NCBI RefSeq assembly: GCF_910589235.1
Contig: NC_060967.1
Coordinates: 4,689,938-4,753,937, forward strand
Source of the DNA: Vespa crabro
Taxonomy: Eukaryota > Arthropoda > Insecta > Hymenoptera > Vespidae
Direction: 5' to 3'
Length of the DNA stretch: 64,000 nt
The position numbers and the translations under genes were made by a program. The notes below the pieces were generated by a model, which was not told the origin of the DNA, ran no database searches, and saw nothing but the letters and a program-made list of their open reading frames with translations. Shown here one piece after another: positions 11,901-25,749 of the stretch. Each line of letters begins with the position of its first letter. Position 1 is the first letter of the stretch.

Positions 11901-12924
11901 TAATATGTTAATAATCGTAGTAGTAATAACAATAATAAATATATTTACGATAAAAATGGTAAAGATAATAACGTTAATAACGATAATAATGACAACGATA
12001 AAAACGATAAGAACAATTATAATAATGACGATAATAACGAAAAAAGTAATAATAATTATAACAATACTAACGATAATAACGGTAATAATAATGATAATAA
12101 CAATAATAACGAAATTAACGATAATAGCGATAATAATAATAACGATAATAACGATATTAGTAATTACAATAATAACGATAATACGATAAGAACGATAATA
12201 ACAGTAATAATAATATTGACAACAAATATAATAACGATATTACCGCTAATTGAGATAATAATAAAAACAATATTATCGAAAATAAAGATAATAAAGATAA
12301 TAACGATAATAATAAGAATAATAACAGCAATAATATCTATAATTACGATATTAACGACAATAACGATCATAACGATAATAATAATAGTAATAATAACGAG
12401 GATAACGGAATTAACTATAATAATAATATTAATAATAATAACAATAATAACAAAAATAACGATATTAACGATAACAGTAGTAGTAATACTAACAATAATA
12501 ACAAAAATATCGATAATGATGTAACGGTATTAATAATAACGATAATAATTATAATAATAATAACAATACTACCTATAAAAACGATAATAATAATAGTAAT
12601 AGTAATAATAATAGCAATAATAACGATAATAAAGATAATTATAATAACAATAATAACGACAATAACGATAATAGCGATAACAATAATAACAATAATAAAT
12701 ATAATAACCATAATAACGATATTATAGTAATAAAGATAAAGATAATATCGATAATAAGGACAATAATAATAGTAATAATAACGATAATAACGATAATATC
12801 GATAATAATTACAACGAAAATAACGTCAATAATAATATTAATATTATCGATAATAAGAATAATAATAATAAAAACGATAATAACAATAACAATAAAATCG
12901 ATAATAACGATAATAACTATAATT
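11901..12924. repeat. Triplet repeat, no clear partner
   Basis: About 1 kb of basic repeat. tattatcgaaaataaagat near 12273 resembles the tail of the Z elements (4500, 21910), but the flanks do not match, so I do not call a Z copy. No gene signal. Confidence 0.65.
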
Positions 12925-13935
12925 ACGATAATAACAATAGTAATAATGACAATAATATCGAAAACAACGATAAAAACGATATTAATCGTAATAAAAGTAA
13001 GGATAATATCGGTAAAGTGGATAATAATAATAATATTATATTCGATAATAATGATAATATAAATAATAATAATAATAATAACGATAATTTCACTAATAAT
13101 AATAACTATAAATTCGATAAAAATGATATTAATGAAAATAACAAAATAATAATAGTATATATAACAATAACAACGATAATAACAATAATAATAATAACAT
13201 TAATAACGATAATTACGATGATAACGATAGTAATAATTACAATAAAAACGGTAACCTATAATAATTATAATAACGATAATTATAAGAACAATAATTACTA
13301 TAATAACGATATTAATAAAAATAATAATAATAAGAATAACAATGATAATATAGAAATAACGATAATAATAATAACAATTATAACAATAATAACGATATTA
13401 ATAATAATAATAATAGTAATAATATTAATATTATGGATAATAACGATAATTACGATAATAATAACAGTATTAATAACGATGATAAGGATAATAACGATAA
13501 CATCGATAATAGTAATATCAAAAATATCGATAATAACTATAATAACGATAAGAATAAATATAATAATAATGATTATAACGTTATTAACGATAATAACGAC
13601 AGTAATAATTACAATAAAAACGATGTCCTATAATAATTATAATAACGATAATTATAAGAACAATAAATACTATAATAACGATATTAACAAAAATAATAAT
13701 AATAAGAATAACAACGATAATATAGAAATACCGATAATAATAATAACAATTATAACAATAATAACGATAATAATAATAATAATAATAGTAATAATATTAA
13801 TATTATGGATAATAACGATAATTACGATACTAATAACAGTATTAATAACGATGATAAGTATAATAAGGATAACATCGATAATAGTAATATCAAAAATATC
13901 GATAATAACTATAATAACGATAAGAATAAAATAAT
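12925..13935. repeat. T block, copy 1 (expanded)
   Basis: ggtaaagtggataat at 13011, a U-type aataactataaattcg at 13101, aataatagtatatataac near 13147, and acctataataattataat at 13254 and 13626. T copy 2 at 50.5-51.2 kb has ggtaaagtgg at 50614 and a single cctata at 51075. Distances between these tags are 244 and 616 bases here and 461 there, so both copies have gained or lost material. Confidence 0.87.
13200..13930. repeat. 372-bp tandem duplication inside T copy 1
   Basis: cctataataatt at 13255 and 13627, and ttatggataataacg at 13431 and 13803, are both 372 bases apart (124 triplets). Flanking words such as cgataattataagaacaat repeat as well. T copy 2 has one unit, so the duplication belongs to this copy only. 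Confidence 0.93.
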
Positions 13936-15479
13936 AGTAACGATAAGAACGATAACAAGTATTATAACGATAGTTATAATAACAATTATAACGATTATAA
14001 CTGTAATGACGATAACAATAATAACGACAATTACGATATTATCAATAATAATACTAACAATATTAACGTTCATAACGATAATAACGATAATAATATATAT
14101 AATAATAATGATAATAAAGATATTAATGATAATAATGATAATAACAATAATGATAATAAAGAAATTACCGATAATTTCGATAATAATAATAATAATATTA
14201 ACGATAATATCGATAAAACCATTAACAATATTATTGTTATTATCGATAATAATTGTAATAATAATAAAGATAACAATGATAATAACGATAATAACGATAA
14301 AAAAAATAACAATAATAACGATAATAAAGATAATAATGGTAATAACGATAATAATACTTATGACAATAATTAAAATACTGATAATAAAGAAAATAACGAT
14401 AATATAGATAATAACGTTAATAATAATAACAATAATAACGATTATAACGAAAATAACGATAATAATAGAGACAATAAAAATAATATTAAAAATAATAACA
14501 AAAAAATAACGATTTATCTATAATAATATTAATAATAACGATATTATCAATAATAATAATAATAACAATAGCAATAATGACCTTAATAAAGATAATAACG
14601 ATAATAATGATACGATAATAACGATAATAGTAATAATAATATCGATAGTAATAAAAATATCAATAATGACGATAATAACGATTATAATAATAATGATAAT
14701 GAGGATGATACTAATAACTATAATAGCACTAATAACGATAATAATTATAATAATAATAGCAATAATAACGATAACAACTATAATAACATTATTGATAATA
14801 ATAATTATAAAGAAAGTAAGAATAATAACGGTGTAAACGATAAGAATAATAACAATAATATCGATGATAACGATAATAACGATAATAATAATAATAATAA
14901 TAACGAAAATAACGATTATAATGATAATAACGTTAATAATGCTAATAATAAGAGCAATAATAACGATAAAACGATAATAATGATAATAATAGATGTAATA
15001 ATTATAATATTAACAATAATAGAGATAATAACAATATTATCCATAATAATAATAATAATATTAACGATTATAACGGTAAAACGATAATGACATTAATAAT
15101 AATAATATTAATAACGATAATAACGTTTATACCGTAAATAATAATAGCAATAATAACGATAATAAGGATAGTAATAATAATAATAGTAATAAAATTAATA
15201 TCGAAAATAACGGTAATGACGATTACGAAGATAATAATAATAATAATAAGATAATAGCGATAAAAATAATAATAACAATGACAACAATTAAAATAATAAC
15301 AATAATACCGATAATAACGGTAATAACGACAATAATTATATTAATAATAATTACAATAATAATAATAAAGATAATAAAGTTAATAACGATATTAATAAAA
15401 ATAATGATAAATATAACAATAATAACGATAAAAACGATTAAATTATAATAACAATAATAATAATAATATTATTATTAAG
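13936..15479. repeat. Triplet repeat, no partner recognised
   Basis: About 1.5 kb of basic repeat. Slightly more complex spots are at about 14500-14540 (aaaaaaataacgatttatct) and around 14985-15075 (gatgtaataattataat, then attatccataat). No gene or RNA signal. Confidence 0.68.
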
Positions 15480-16222
15480 AATAATAAAGATAACAACGAC
15501 AATAGTGATAAAAATATTAATAATACAATAGAAAATAAGGTTAATAACGAGGACAACGATAATTATAATAACAATATTAACGATAATAACGATAATAACG
15601 AATATACGGATTATAACAATAACGATAATGAGAATAATAAAGATAATAATGGTAGTAACTATAATAACTATTACAACAATAATAACGATAATAATAATTA
15701 CGGTAATACCGATAATAAAGTTAATTACAATAATAACAATAGTAATAATAAAGATGATAAGAATAATTACGATTGTAATGATTATAACGATAATAATATT
15801 AATAATTTTAACATAAATATCGTTAATAACGGTAATTATTTTAATAGAAGTAATAATAACAATATTAACAAAGTTTGCAATAATAATAGTGGTAACAAGT
15901 AAAGATAGTAAGGATAATAATAGTGGTAACAATTAAAGTAATAATAGTAATAACGATAATAACAATAATAAAGACAATAATAATAACGATAATAACGATA
16001 GTAGTAATAATAATATCGATAGTAACAATATTGACGATACTAACGAAAATAATGATAATAACGATAATAATAACAATATTAATAACGATAATTACGTTAA
16101 TAAAGATAATAATATTAACAATAATAACGATAACAACGATAATAAGGATAATAGTAATAACGATAATAACGACAATAATAATTACGATATTAATAATGAT
16201 AATAATAACAATAATTAAGATA
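15480..16222. repeat. L block, copy 2
   Basis: Counterpart of 8095-8930 with the same tag order: acaacgacaatagtgataaa near 15492, tatacggatta at about 15603, gtttgcaataataat near 15874, and agtggtaac at 15888 and 15922. The agtggtaac words are 34 bases apart and form a small local duplication absent from copy 1. The attaatagaagta region is single here and double in copy 1. Confidence 0.85.
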
Positions 16223-16254
16223 ATAACGGAAATAATAATAATAATAATAATAAT

Positions 16255-16386
16255 AACAGTAATTAAAATAATAAAGATAATAATGATAATAATAATACGA
16301 ATAATAATAATAATAATAATAACAGTAATTAAAATAATAAAGATAATAATGATAATAATAATACGAATAATAATAATAATAATATC
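16255..16386. repeat. 66-bp tandem repeat, near-perfect
   Basis: aacagtaattaaaataat begins at 16255 and 16321, and the 66-base units (22 triplets) look identical by eye over about 63 bases. Near-identity suggests one of the youngest events in the window. Confidence 0.94.
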
Positions 16387-19300
16387 AATAATAACGAAAA
16401 GAACGCTAAAAATAATAGTCATATTATCTATAATGACATTAATAACGGTAACAACAACAATAATATATACGAAAATATCTATAATATTGATAATGATAAT
16501 AACAATAATAAGAATAATAACAATAATAATGATAATAATAACAATAATATTAATAAAAATAATAACGATAATAACGATAATAACGATAATAACGATAATT
16601 GCGATAATAACGATTATAATAAAAATTAACGATAAAAACGATAATATTAGTAATAATAATGACGATAATAACGATATTTACGATAATAATAATAATAATA
16701 ATAAATATAACAACGATATAAACGATAATATCTATAATCGAAATAACGATAATTACGATAATAACGATGTTAACGTTAATAATAGTAAGGATAAAGATAA
16801 TCTCGAAAATAATAACTACACTATTACAAATAATTTAGATAAAAATAATAATAATAAGAATAATAACTGTATCAACGATAATAACGATAATAACGATATT
16901 AACGACAATAAAACTAATAATAATAATAAGGGGTAATATAGATTATAACGATAATAATGATAATGACAATAATAATAATTGTAATAATATAGATAATAAT
17001 GATAATATGGGAAATAAGGATAATAATAATAACAATAATAATGATAATAACGATATTAATGATAATAACTACAATAATAATAATAGTAATAATAATTAAA
17101 ACGACAATAACGATTATAATAATAATAGTAATAACAATAATAAATATAATAACGACAATAATAATTATAATAATAATAATAATAATATCGATAATAACAA
17201 TAATAACGATAATAATAATATTATTAATTGCAACAATGACAATAATAACGATAATAAGGATAATAACCACAATAATAGTATTAATAATAAAGATAACAAC
17301 GATTTTAACGATAATAATGACAGTAATAATAACAATAATAACGATAATAACGATAACAATTATAATAGCGATAATAACAATTAAAATGCTATTAACGTTA
17401 TTAATATTTATAATAATAACAATAATAACTGATAGTAACAATAATATCGATAATAATAGTAGTAATAATAACAATTATAACACTAATAACGTTAAAACGA
17501 TAATAACGATAATAATAGTTTAATAATAACAATAATAACAATAATAACAATAATAACAATAATAACGATAATATGGTTATTAACGATAATATCTATAATT
17601 ATAATAACCATATAAACAATAATAACGATATTATCAATCTTAACAATAACGACAATAACGATAATATCGTTAATAATAACAACATTATTAACGATAACAT
17701 CGATAATAATAATAATAATGATAATAACATTAACAACGATAGGAAAGATAATAAGTATAATAATAATAATGAAAATAACGATAATATCCATATTAACGAT
17801 AATAATAATAATAATAAGAATAGTAATAATAATAACGTTAATTACGATAATAACGATAATAATAATAGTAATTTCATCGCTAATAACAATAATAAGGATA
17901 ATAATGATAATAATAAATACGATAATATCGATCAATACGATAATAATAATAACAATATTAACGATTATATCGACAAAAATAATATCAATAATAACAATAA
18001 TAAAATTAATAATTTCTATAACGATAATAATAAAATTATTATTAATATCAATAATAAAGGTAAAAACGATAATAAAAATAATAACTTTAATAACGATAAT
18101 AGTAACATTATTACTAATAATAATAATAACGATAATAACGAAAATAATGATAATAACGTTTATAATAACAATGACAATATCGATTAAAGTATTAATAATA
18201 ATAATGATAATAACGATATTTACGATTATTATAATAACAATAATAAAGAAAAGAACGATTAATCTTTAATAACGATATTAATAATAACGATAATAACTTT
18301 AATATCGATGTAACGATAATAATAACAAAAATAATAACGATAATATTGATAATAATTATAATAATATTAATAGCAATAATATCGATAATGTAGAAAATAA
18401 GGATAATAATGATAATGATAATAACGATAATAGTAATAATAATAATATCAAAAAAAACAATAAGTACGATAACGACTATAATAACGATAAAAATAATAAC
18501 GATAATGACGATGATAATAATAAATATACTAACGTTAATATGGATAATAATAATAGTAATAATACCGATAGTAACGATGTCAATGTTATTAACGATAATA
18601 ACGATAATAATGATAATTATAATAACGATATTAACGATAGTAACGACATTAATAATAATTATAATAACGTTAAAGAGATAATAACTATGTCAACGATAAT
18701 AATAATAACAATAATATCAATAATAACGATAGTAACGTTAATAATAATATTACAAATAAAGGATAATAATAATAATAATAACAATAATAAAGATTATAAC
18801 GACAATAATAAGAAGAAAAATAATAATAATAATAATAATATCGATGATACCGATAATAACCATGATAATAATATTATTCATGACAATAATACCAATAATA
18901 ACGGTAATAAGTATAATAATAAATAGGATATAGTTGATAATATCCATAAGTTTATTAAAAATTTTAGCGATAATATCGATATAATTAATAACAATATTAA
19001 CGATAATATCTATAAAAATAATAATAATAATAATAAAAGTAATAACGATAGTAGAGATAACAACAATGATAATAATAATAACGATAATAAGGATAATAAC
19101 GTTAATAACAATAACAAAATAAAGATAACAACGATATTGACGAAAGTAGCGATAACAATATTTACAATAAGAAAGATAATTACGATAATAATGATAGTAT
19201 CGATAAAAATTATAATAATGATAACAATATTGACGATAAAAACGTAAATAATAATAACAATAATAACGATAATAATGATAATTACGATAATAATAATAAA

Positions 19301-19764
19301 AATAATAACGATTACAAAGACAATTTCGATAGTAACGATAATAATAATTATAATAACGAGAATAACAATAGTAACAATAACAATAATAGCGATATTAACG
19401 ATAATATTGATAATAATAATAGCAATTATAACGATAACAAACGACAATAACGATAGTAAAGAAAATAATATCTATAATAACGATAATTGCAATAATAATA
19501 ATAGTAAAGTTAATAATTATAATAATAATAATATCGATAAAGACAATAACGATAATAACGGTAATATTAATAATAATAAAGATAATAACGATAATAACGA
19601 TAATAATAATAACAATAATAACGATAATAACGACATTCACGATAATAATAATTACAATAATAACGATAATAACGACAATAATGATAACAAGGAAAATAAT
19701 TATAATAATATCACTAGAAACGATAAAAATTGTAATACTTACGATTATAACGATAATAACGTTA
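16387..19764. repeat. Triplet repeat, long stretch without recognised partners
   Basis: About 3.4 kb of basic repeat, including a clean 9-mer array at 16561-16596. The only G-rich word is aaggggtaat at about 16928-16937. I could not match any of it confidently to another block by eye. Confidence 0.65.
16561..16596. repeat. AATAACGAT 9-mer array, four units
   Basis: Four perfect copies of AATAACGAT, one of the clearest examples of the unit underlying the whole tract. Similar arrays occur at 36198-36233 and about 38393-38428 (four units each) and near 33466-33495 (three units). Confidence 0.92.
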
Positions 19765-19985
19765 ATAACGATATTAACCATAATAAAATTAATAACTATA
19801 TTTACGTTAATAACGATAATAATATCAGCAATAATAGCGATAAAAGCGACAATAACGGTAACAATAATAATAACATTATTGACGATATTATCGATGATAA
19901 GGATAACAAAAACAACGGTAATGACAGTAATAATAATAATAGTAATAACAATAATAATTATAATAACGATAATAATAATAACAAT
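19765..19985. repeat. O block, copy 1
   Basis: aaaattaataactatattt at 19785, with ggtaatgacagtaataat near 19918, matches 30095-30300 (tag at 30114, offset 10329). In the 30 kb copy it forms the downstream end of the N block. Confidence 0.75.
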
Positions 19986-20239
19986 GATAACGGCAATAAT
20001 GATAATAATATTAATAAAGATATTAGCAATAATAATAGTAGTAATTAATAAATATTATAAAGAAAATAACGATATTAACGATAAGAATAATAGCGATTAT
20101 TACAATAATAAGTAAAATAATAAAAACGATAGAAAAGATACTAGTAATAATACTAATACCAATAAAAACGTTAACAAAAATAATAATAATAAAAAGAATA
20201 ACGATAGTAAGATAATAACGATATAAACGATGATAAAAC
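19986..20239. repeat. Triplet repeat, no partner recognised
   Basis: Basic repeat, somewhat decayed around 20110-20235; no other structure seen. Confidence 0.6.
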
Positions 20240-20482
20240 CAAAAAATACGAAAATATAGATAATAACAATTATAATAATAACGATAGTAACGATAATATC
20301 GATAATAATAATAAAAATATTATTGATAAGATCGATAATAATAATAATAATAATAACGATAATACCGATGGTAAAAATAATAATGATAATAACGATAGTA
20401 AAGATAATAACTATAATAACGATAATAATAACATTATTACTAATAACAATAATAACGATAATAACAGTAATAAAAACAACAA
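20240..20482. repeat. P block, copy 1
   Basis: attattgataagatcg at 20329 and cgatagtaaagataataac near 20393 match 35768-35990 (tag at 35847, offset 15518). Here P precedes E; at 35.8 kb it precedes N, so the partners differ. Confidence 0.83.
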
Positions 20483-20489
20483 AAATAAC

Positions 20490-20605
20490 AATATTAACGA
20501 AAATAGTAATTACAATTGTAACGGAGACATCGATAACAGCATTAATAATAATAATAATAATAGCGAATGTAAGTATAATAACGGTGACAACTGTAATATT
20601 AATAA
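20490..20605. repeat. E block, copy 2
   Basis: The element runs from gaaaatagtaattacaattg near 20499 to gtataataacggtgac at 20573. It opens the G-H-Z-I chain that parallels 2.8-5.1 kb, without the intervening CC-AA segment. Confidence 0.85.
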
Positions 20606-20639
20606 CAATAATAAAGATAATAACGATAATAACGATAAT

Positions 20640-21236
20640 AACGAAAATAATAGCAATAATAATAACTATAAAAACGATAATAACAATAATAATAGTAGTA
20701 ATAAAAAAGTAATAATTATAATAACGATAAAAACGATTTTAACGATAATAATAATGACGATGATTAGGATAATATAGATAATAATAATAACAATATTACC
20801 GATAATACCGATAATAATAATAACATTAAAAACTATAATAACGATAATAACGTTTATAACGATAATAATAATAATAGTAATAATAACCATAATAAAGATA
20901 ATAACGACACAATTATAATAATAATAACAATAACGATAATAACGGTAATAACGATAGAAATAATAGAGAAATAAAAAAATATCTATAAGAACGATGAAAA
21001 GTATAAAAACGATAATATTGACAATATTAAATATAATAATGGTAATAATTTTAAAACGGTAATAATTATCATAATTATAATAGTAATAACGATAATAACG
21101 ATATTAAAAATAAAAATAATAACGATAAAATAGATAATAATAATAAAATTTATAACGTTAATAACAATAATAACGATAATAACAGGAATAATAATAAAAT
21201 TGATAACGCTAATAACGATAATAAAGGTATAATATT
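20640..21236. repeat. G block, copy 2 (short form)
   Basis: aaaacgattt at 20730, aataatagagaaataaa near 20961, gacaatattaaatataat near 21030 and taataattatcataattat near 21060. It lacks about 220 bases present in the middle of copy 1. The near-identical ends make it the best guide to where that indel lies. Confidence 0.87.
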
Positions 21237-21805
21237 ATTAATAAGGAGGATTATAATGATTATATTGGAAATAATAATAATTACAATATCGATAATAACG
21301 ATAAGGACGGTAAAAACGATAATAATAATAGTAATAATACTAGTAATAATAATAATGATAATTACGATAATAACGATATTAATAATAGTTATAATAACAT
21401 TATAACAATAATAACGAGAACAACGATAATAACGATATCTATAATAACGATAATAAAGACAATAATAATAACAATAATAATATCGATAATAACTGTAATA
21501 ATGATAGTAACCATAATGACGATAATAACGATAATATCGGTAATAATAATAATAATAATAATAACAGTAATATCGAAAATAACGATATTAACGAAAGTAA
21601 TAATAATAATAATAATAATAATACTATCCATAATGCAGATAATGACGCCAATAATAACAATTACAATAATATTAGAAAAAATAACGATAATGACGATAAT
21701 AATAATAGTACTAATAACAATATTAAAAATAATAACGGTAATAACGATAATAACGATAATAATAATAATAATTACGACATTATAACTATAATAAATATAA
21801 TGACG
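21237..21805. repeat. H block, copy 2
   Basis: Holds aggaggattataatgat near 21246, gataataaagac near 21463, and actatccataatgcagat at about 21623. Over about 300 bases it differs from copy 1 by roughly a dozen substitutions. It is colinear with the diverged H at 9.2-9.6 kb too, so it takes part in two different long duplications. Confidence 0.9.
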
Positions 21806-22232
21806 ATATGTTATTAGCGTTAAAGACGATAATAGTGGTAATAGAAATAACGAAAATATCGAGAGTAGCGGCAATAAAAATTATAATAATAAAGATAATA
21901 ACGATATTATCGAAAATAAAGGTAAAAGTTATAAGAATAATTATAATAAGAACAATAACAATGATAATAACGATAATAAACATAATATCAGTAACGATGA
22001 CACGTTAATAATAATAACAATATTAATAACGATAACAACGATAACAATAATAATAAAGATAATAACTATATTAACGATATCAACAATAACGAAAATAACG
22101 TTAATTTCGATATTATTAATAACAATATTAAAGATAATAACGATAATAATAATAATAATAACGACATTAATAACTATAATAAATATAATAACGATATGGT
22201 ATTAACGGTAAAAACGACAATAGTAATAACAA
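21778..22232. repeat. Z pair, 388-bp spacing
   Basis: gatatg occurs at 21805 and 22193. The first element has acgataatagt and the second acgacaatagt. The intervening acgttaatttcgatatta (22098) matches the 9.6-10.0 kb pair. Confidence 0.86.
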
Positions 22233-22304
22233 TAATAACGATATTATCGAAAATAACGATAATAACGATATAGCGATTAATCATTATAATAATAATATTA
22301 TTAT

Positions 22305-22352
22305 AAGATAAAATAATAATAAGATAAAGTAATAATAAGATAAAATAATAAT
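22305..22352. repeat. 16-bp tandem repeat, three units
   Basis: aagataaaataataat starts at 22305, 22321 (as aagataaagtaataat) and 22337. The related site at 4838 has two units, so copy number has changed since the blocks separated. Confidence 0.92.
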
Positions 22353-22545
22353 AATATTAACAATTACAACGAAAATAATGATAATAATAGTAGTAATAAT
22401 TACAATAAAAACAATAATAATGATAAACAAAAATAACGGTAATTACGATAATAATTATAAGAATAATCTATTTAACATTGATACTAACGTTAATAACGAT
22501 AATATTAATAACATTAATAACGATAATAACGATAATAACGATAAT
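22353..22545. repeat. I block, copy 2
   Basis: Counterpart of 4870-5062 with the aataatctatttaacattg tag at 22462. Here it continues into V-J rather than the sequence that follows copy 1, so the junction near 22545 is a block boundary. Confidence 0.86.
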
Positions 22546-23870
22546 AATAAGATTAATAATAATATCGATAATATGGTTAATTACGAAAATAACGGTAAAA
22601 ATGATAATAACTATAATAACGACAATGATAATAATAATAATAACGACAATAAATGTAATAGCGATAATAATAATAACAAAAATAAAGATAATAACGATAT
22701 TAACAATAATAACGATAATAATATTTATAATAATAATAAAGTTAATGAAAATAATAATTATAACAATAATTACAATAATAAAGATAATAACGTAATAACG
22801 ATAAAAATAATAAGATTTATGAAGATATTAGCAATAATATCAATAATAACGATAATAATAGTATTATTAACAATAATAACAATAATAATAATTATAGCGG
22901 TAATTACAATAATAACGATAATAACGATAATAATAATGACACTAATAACAATAATATAGACAATAACTATAATTACGATAAAAATAATAACTATTATAGC
23001 TATAATAACGATAAGAATGATAATAAAATTAATAATAATATCAATGACAACAATTATAATGCTAATTATGATTAGTTTATACCTAAAATAAGTATAATAA
23101 TAATAAGAACGATAATTATAATAACAATAATAACAATTATAATGGTAAGATTAACAATAAGAAGAATAACAATAAGAAAAAATAATAATAATAAGACCTG
23201 TAAGAACGATAATATAGATAATATTAGTCGTAATAATAACAATATTAGCAAAAATAACGATAATAACGATAACAATATTAACGATAATAACGTTAGTTAT
23301 AACAATAGTAAAAACAATAATAACGATAATAAAGATAAAAATAATAATCAATAACGATAATAACGATAATAACGTTAATAATAATTTATAACGATAATAA
23401 TAATATCTATAAAAACGATAATAACCATAATAACGAAAATAACGATGATAGCGATAATAATAATAATAATAATAATATTAACGAAAATAGCGATAATAAC
23501 GGTAAGAACGATATAAATAGTAGTAAAAATAAAGGTAATAACGATAATAAGGATAATAACATTAAAGTTAATAACGTTAATAAAGACAATAATATTAATA
23601 ATAATAACGATGAAAATGATAATAGCGATAATAATTATATCGAAAATAACGACAATAATAATATTAATAATAACGTTGATAAGGAAAATAACGATAACAT
23701 CGGTAATAATAATAACAAAAATATAGATAATAACGATAATAACGATAATAACGATAATAACGACATTTAATATAATAATAATAACGATAATAACGATAAT
23801 AGTAATAACGACAATAACGACAATATTAATAATATTAATAAGGATAACAACGATAATAACGATAATAATG

Positions 23871-23901
<31 letters not shown>

Positions 23902-24075
23902 CATTAACAAAGATAATAACGATAATAACGATAATAGCGATATTAATTATAATAATTATAACGAAAATAACGTCAACAACGATAATTATGATAAAAATAA
24001 TAATAAAAATATCGATAATAATGATTATAACGATAATAACTATAATAACGACAATAATATTGATAATAATAATGA
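22546..24075. repeat. V-J block, copy 2
   Basis: Same tag order as copy 1: ggttaattac at 22575, aagatttatgaagatattag near 22811, tttatacctaaaata at 23076, aataagacctgtaag near 23190, cgacatttaatataat at 23761, and agcgatattaattataat at 23936. About 283 extra bases lie between roughly 23340 and 23625. The A-type patch seen in copy 1 is absent. Confidence 0.9.
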
Positions 24076-24499
24076 AAAAATAATAAAGTCGATGACAATA
24101 ATAGCGATAATAGTAGATGTAGTAATATCAATAAGAACAATAATAATGGCAATAAAGATAATAACTATAATTATATTTACGATTATAATGAAAATAGTTA
24201 TAATAATAATAACGATTATACCGATAATAACAATAATAACGATAATAATAATAATAATAATAATAATTATAATAATAATAATAATAATAAAGATAATAAC
24301 GGTAATAACGATAATAACAATGAGTACGCTAATAACTATAATAACGATAATGACGATAGTAACGATTATAATAATAACGATAATAATGATATTATTAGTA
24401 ATATTATTAACGATCAAAACGATATTTACGATAATAATTATAATAATAATAAAGATAACAACGATATTAACGATAATAACGATAAAAATAATATCGATA
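24076..24499. repeat. Triplet repeat, no partner recognised
   Basis: Basic repeat after J. The words gatgtagtaatatcaata and acgatcaaaacgatattt are locally distinctive but I saw no second copy. Confidence 0.65.
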
Positions 24500-24640
24500 A
24501 TAAAGACAAAGAATAATAATAAAATATCAATAGTAACAATAATAACGATATTGATGATATTATCGATAATAATAATAACGATAGTGACGATGATAATAAT
24601 AACGATCATAAAGTTTATAATGATAATAATAAGAATAATA
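24500..24640. repeat. K block, copy 1
   Basis: aaaatatcaatagtaacaat near 24523 and gacgatgataataataacg near 24588, then gatcataa. Related sites are at about 46447 and 59706, with a partial one at about 51370. K lies upstream of an E block here and at 46.5 kb. Confidence 0.75.
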
Positions 24641-24679
24641 AATATAGTAGTAGTTGAAATAATAACGAAAATGAGGGTA

Positions 24680-24830
24680 ATAAAAACGACAAGAATAACG
24701 ATATTAAAGAAACTAGTTTTACCAATAGTAACGAAGACAACGTTAAATACATTAATAATAATAATAATAATAACGGAAGTAAGTATAATAACGGTGACAA
24801 ATATAATATTAATAACAATTATAACTATAA
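24680..24830. repeat. E block, copy 3
   Basis: Diverged first half (aaagaaactagttttacc near 24705) and intact second half with gtataataacggtgac at 24783. It is followed by H without the CC-AA module. Confidence 0.78.
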
Positions 24831-24879
24831 TAACGATAATAACGGTAATAACAATAATAATAATTGTAATAATAACAGT

Positions 24880-25197
24880 AATAATAATAACGATAATTAC
24901 GATAATAACGATAATAATAATAGTTATAATAACATTATAACAATATTAACGATAACAACGATAATAAAGATATCTACAATAGCGATAATAAAGACAACAA
25001 TAATAACAATAATAATATCGATAATAACTACAATAACGATAATAACAATAATAACGATAATAACGTTACTAATAAATAAGATAAAAACGATAATATCGAT
25101 AATAATAATAATAATAATAACAGTAATAACGATAATAACGATAATAACGGCAATAATAATAATAATAATAATATCGATAATAAGGATAATGACGCCA

Positions 25198-25242
<45 letters not shown>

Positions 25243-25375
25243 TTAATAATAATAACGATAATGACGATAATAATAATAGCAAAAATAACAATAATAACAA
25301 TAAAAACGATAATAATCATAATAACTATGATAATATTACTAATAACGACATTAAGAACTGTAATAAATATAACAA
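24880..25375. repeat. H block, copy 3
   Basis: gataattacgataataacg near 24893, gatatctacaatagcg near 24968, gataataaagac near 24985, and gataatgacgccaatag near 25186. It lacks the atgcagat word of copies 1 and 2 but keeps the same order and leads into Z. Confidence 0.8.
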
Positions 25376-25505
25376 CGATATGGTATTAACGATACAAGCG
25401 ACAATAGTAGTAATAGTAATAACGATAATAAGGATAATAACGGCAATAAAAATAATAATAATAAAAATAATAACGATATTATCGAAAATAATGATAATAA
25501 CGATA
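25345..25505. repeat. Z element at 25.4 kb
   Basis: gatatggtattaacgatac near 25377, cgacaatagtagtaatag at about 25399, then ataacggcaataaaaat and tattatcgaaaataatg. Only one Z unit is visible, unlike the pairs at 4, 9.6 and 21.8 kb, because a pure AAT run follows. Confidence 0.82.
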
Positions 25506-25576
25506 ATAATAATAATAATAATAACGATAATAACTATAATAGAGATTATGACGGTAATAGAGACAGTAATAATAAT

Positions 25577-25673
<97 letters not shown>
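25577..25673. repeat. Longest pure AAT run, about 32 units
   Basis: About 97 bases of uninterrupted AAT triplets, the longest in the window. It lies just after a Z element, and sequence to either side is also low in AAC and GAT. Such a run is expected to be length-variable and error-prone in assembly. Confidence 0.95.
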
Positions 25674-25749
25674 GTATTAACGATAATAACGATAATAACG
25701 ATAATAATAATATGAATATTAATGATAATAACAATTATAGTAATATTAA

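Noticed and set aside
16561..16596. Telomeric repeat array
   Set aside because: AATAACGAT is not a telomere motif I know of, arrays are very short, they are scattered inside the tract, and the strand is A-rich rather than G-rich.
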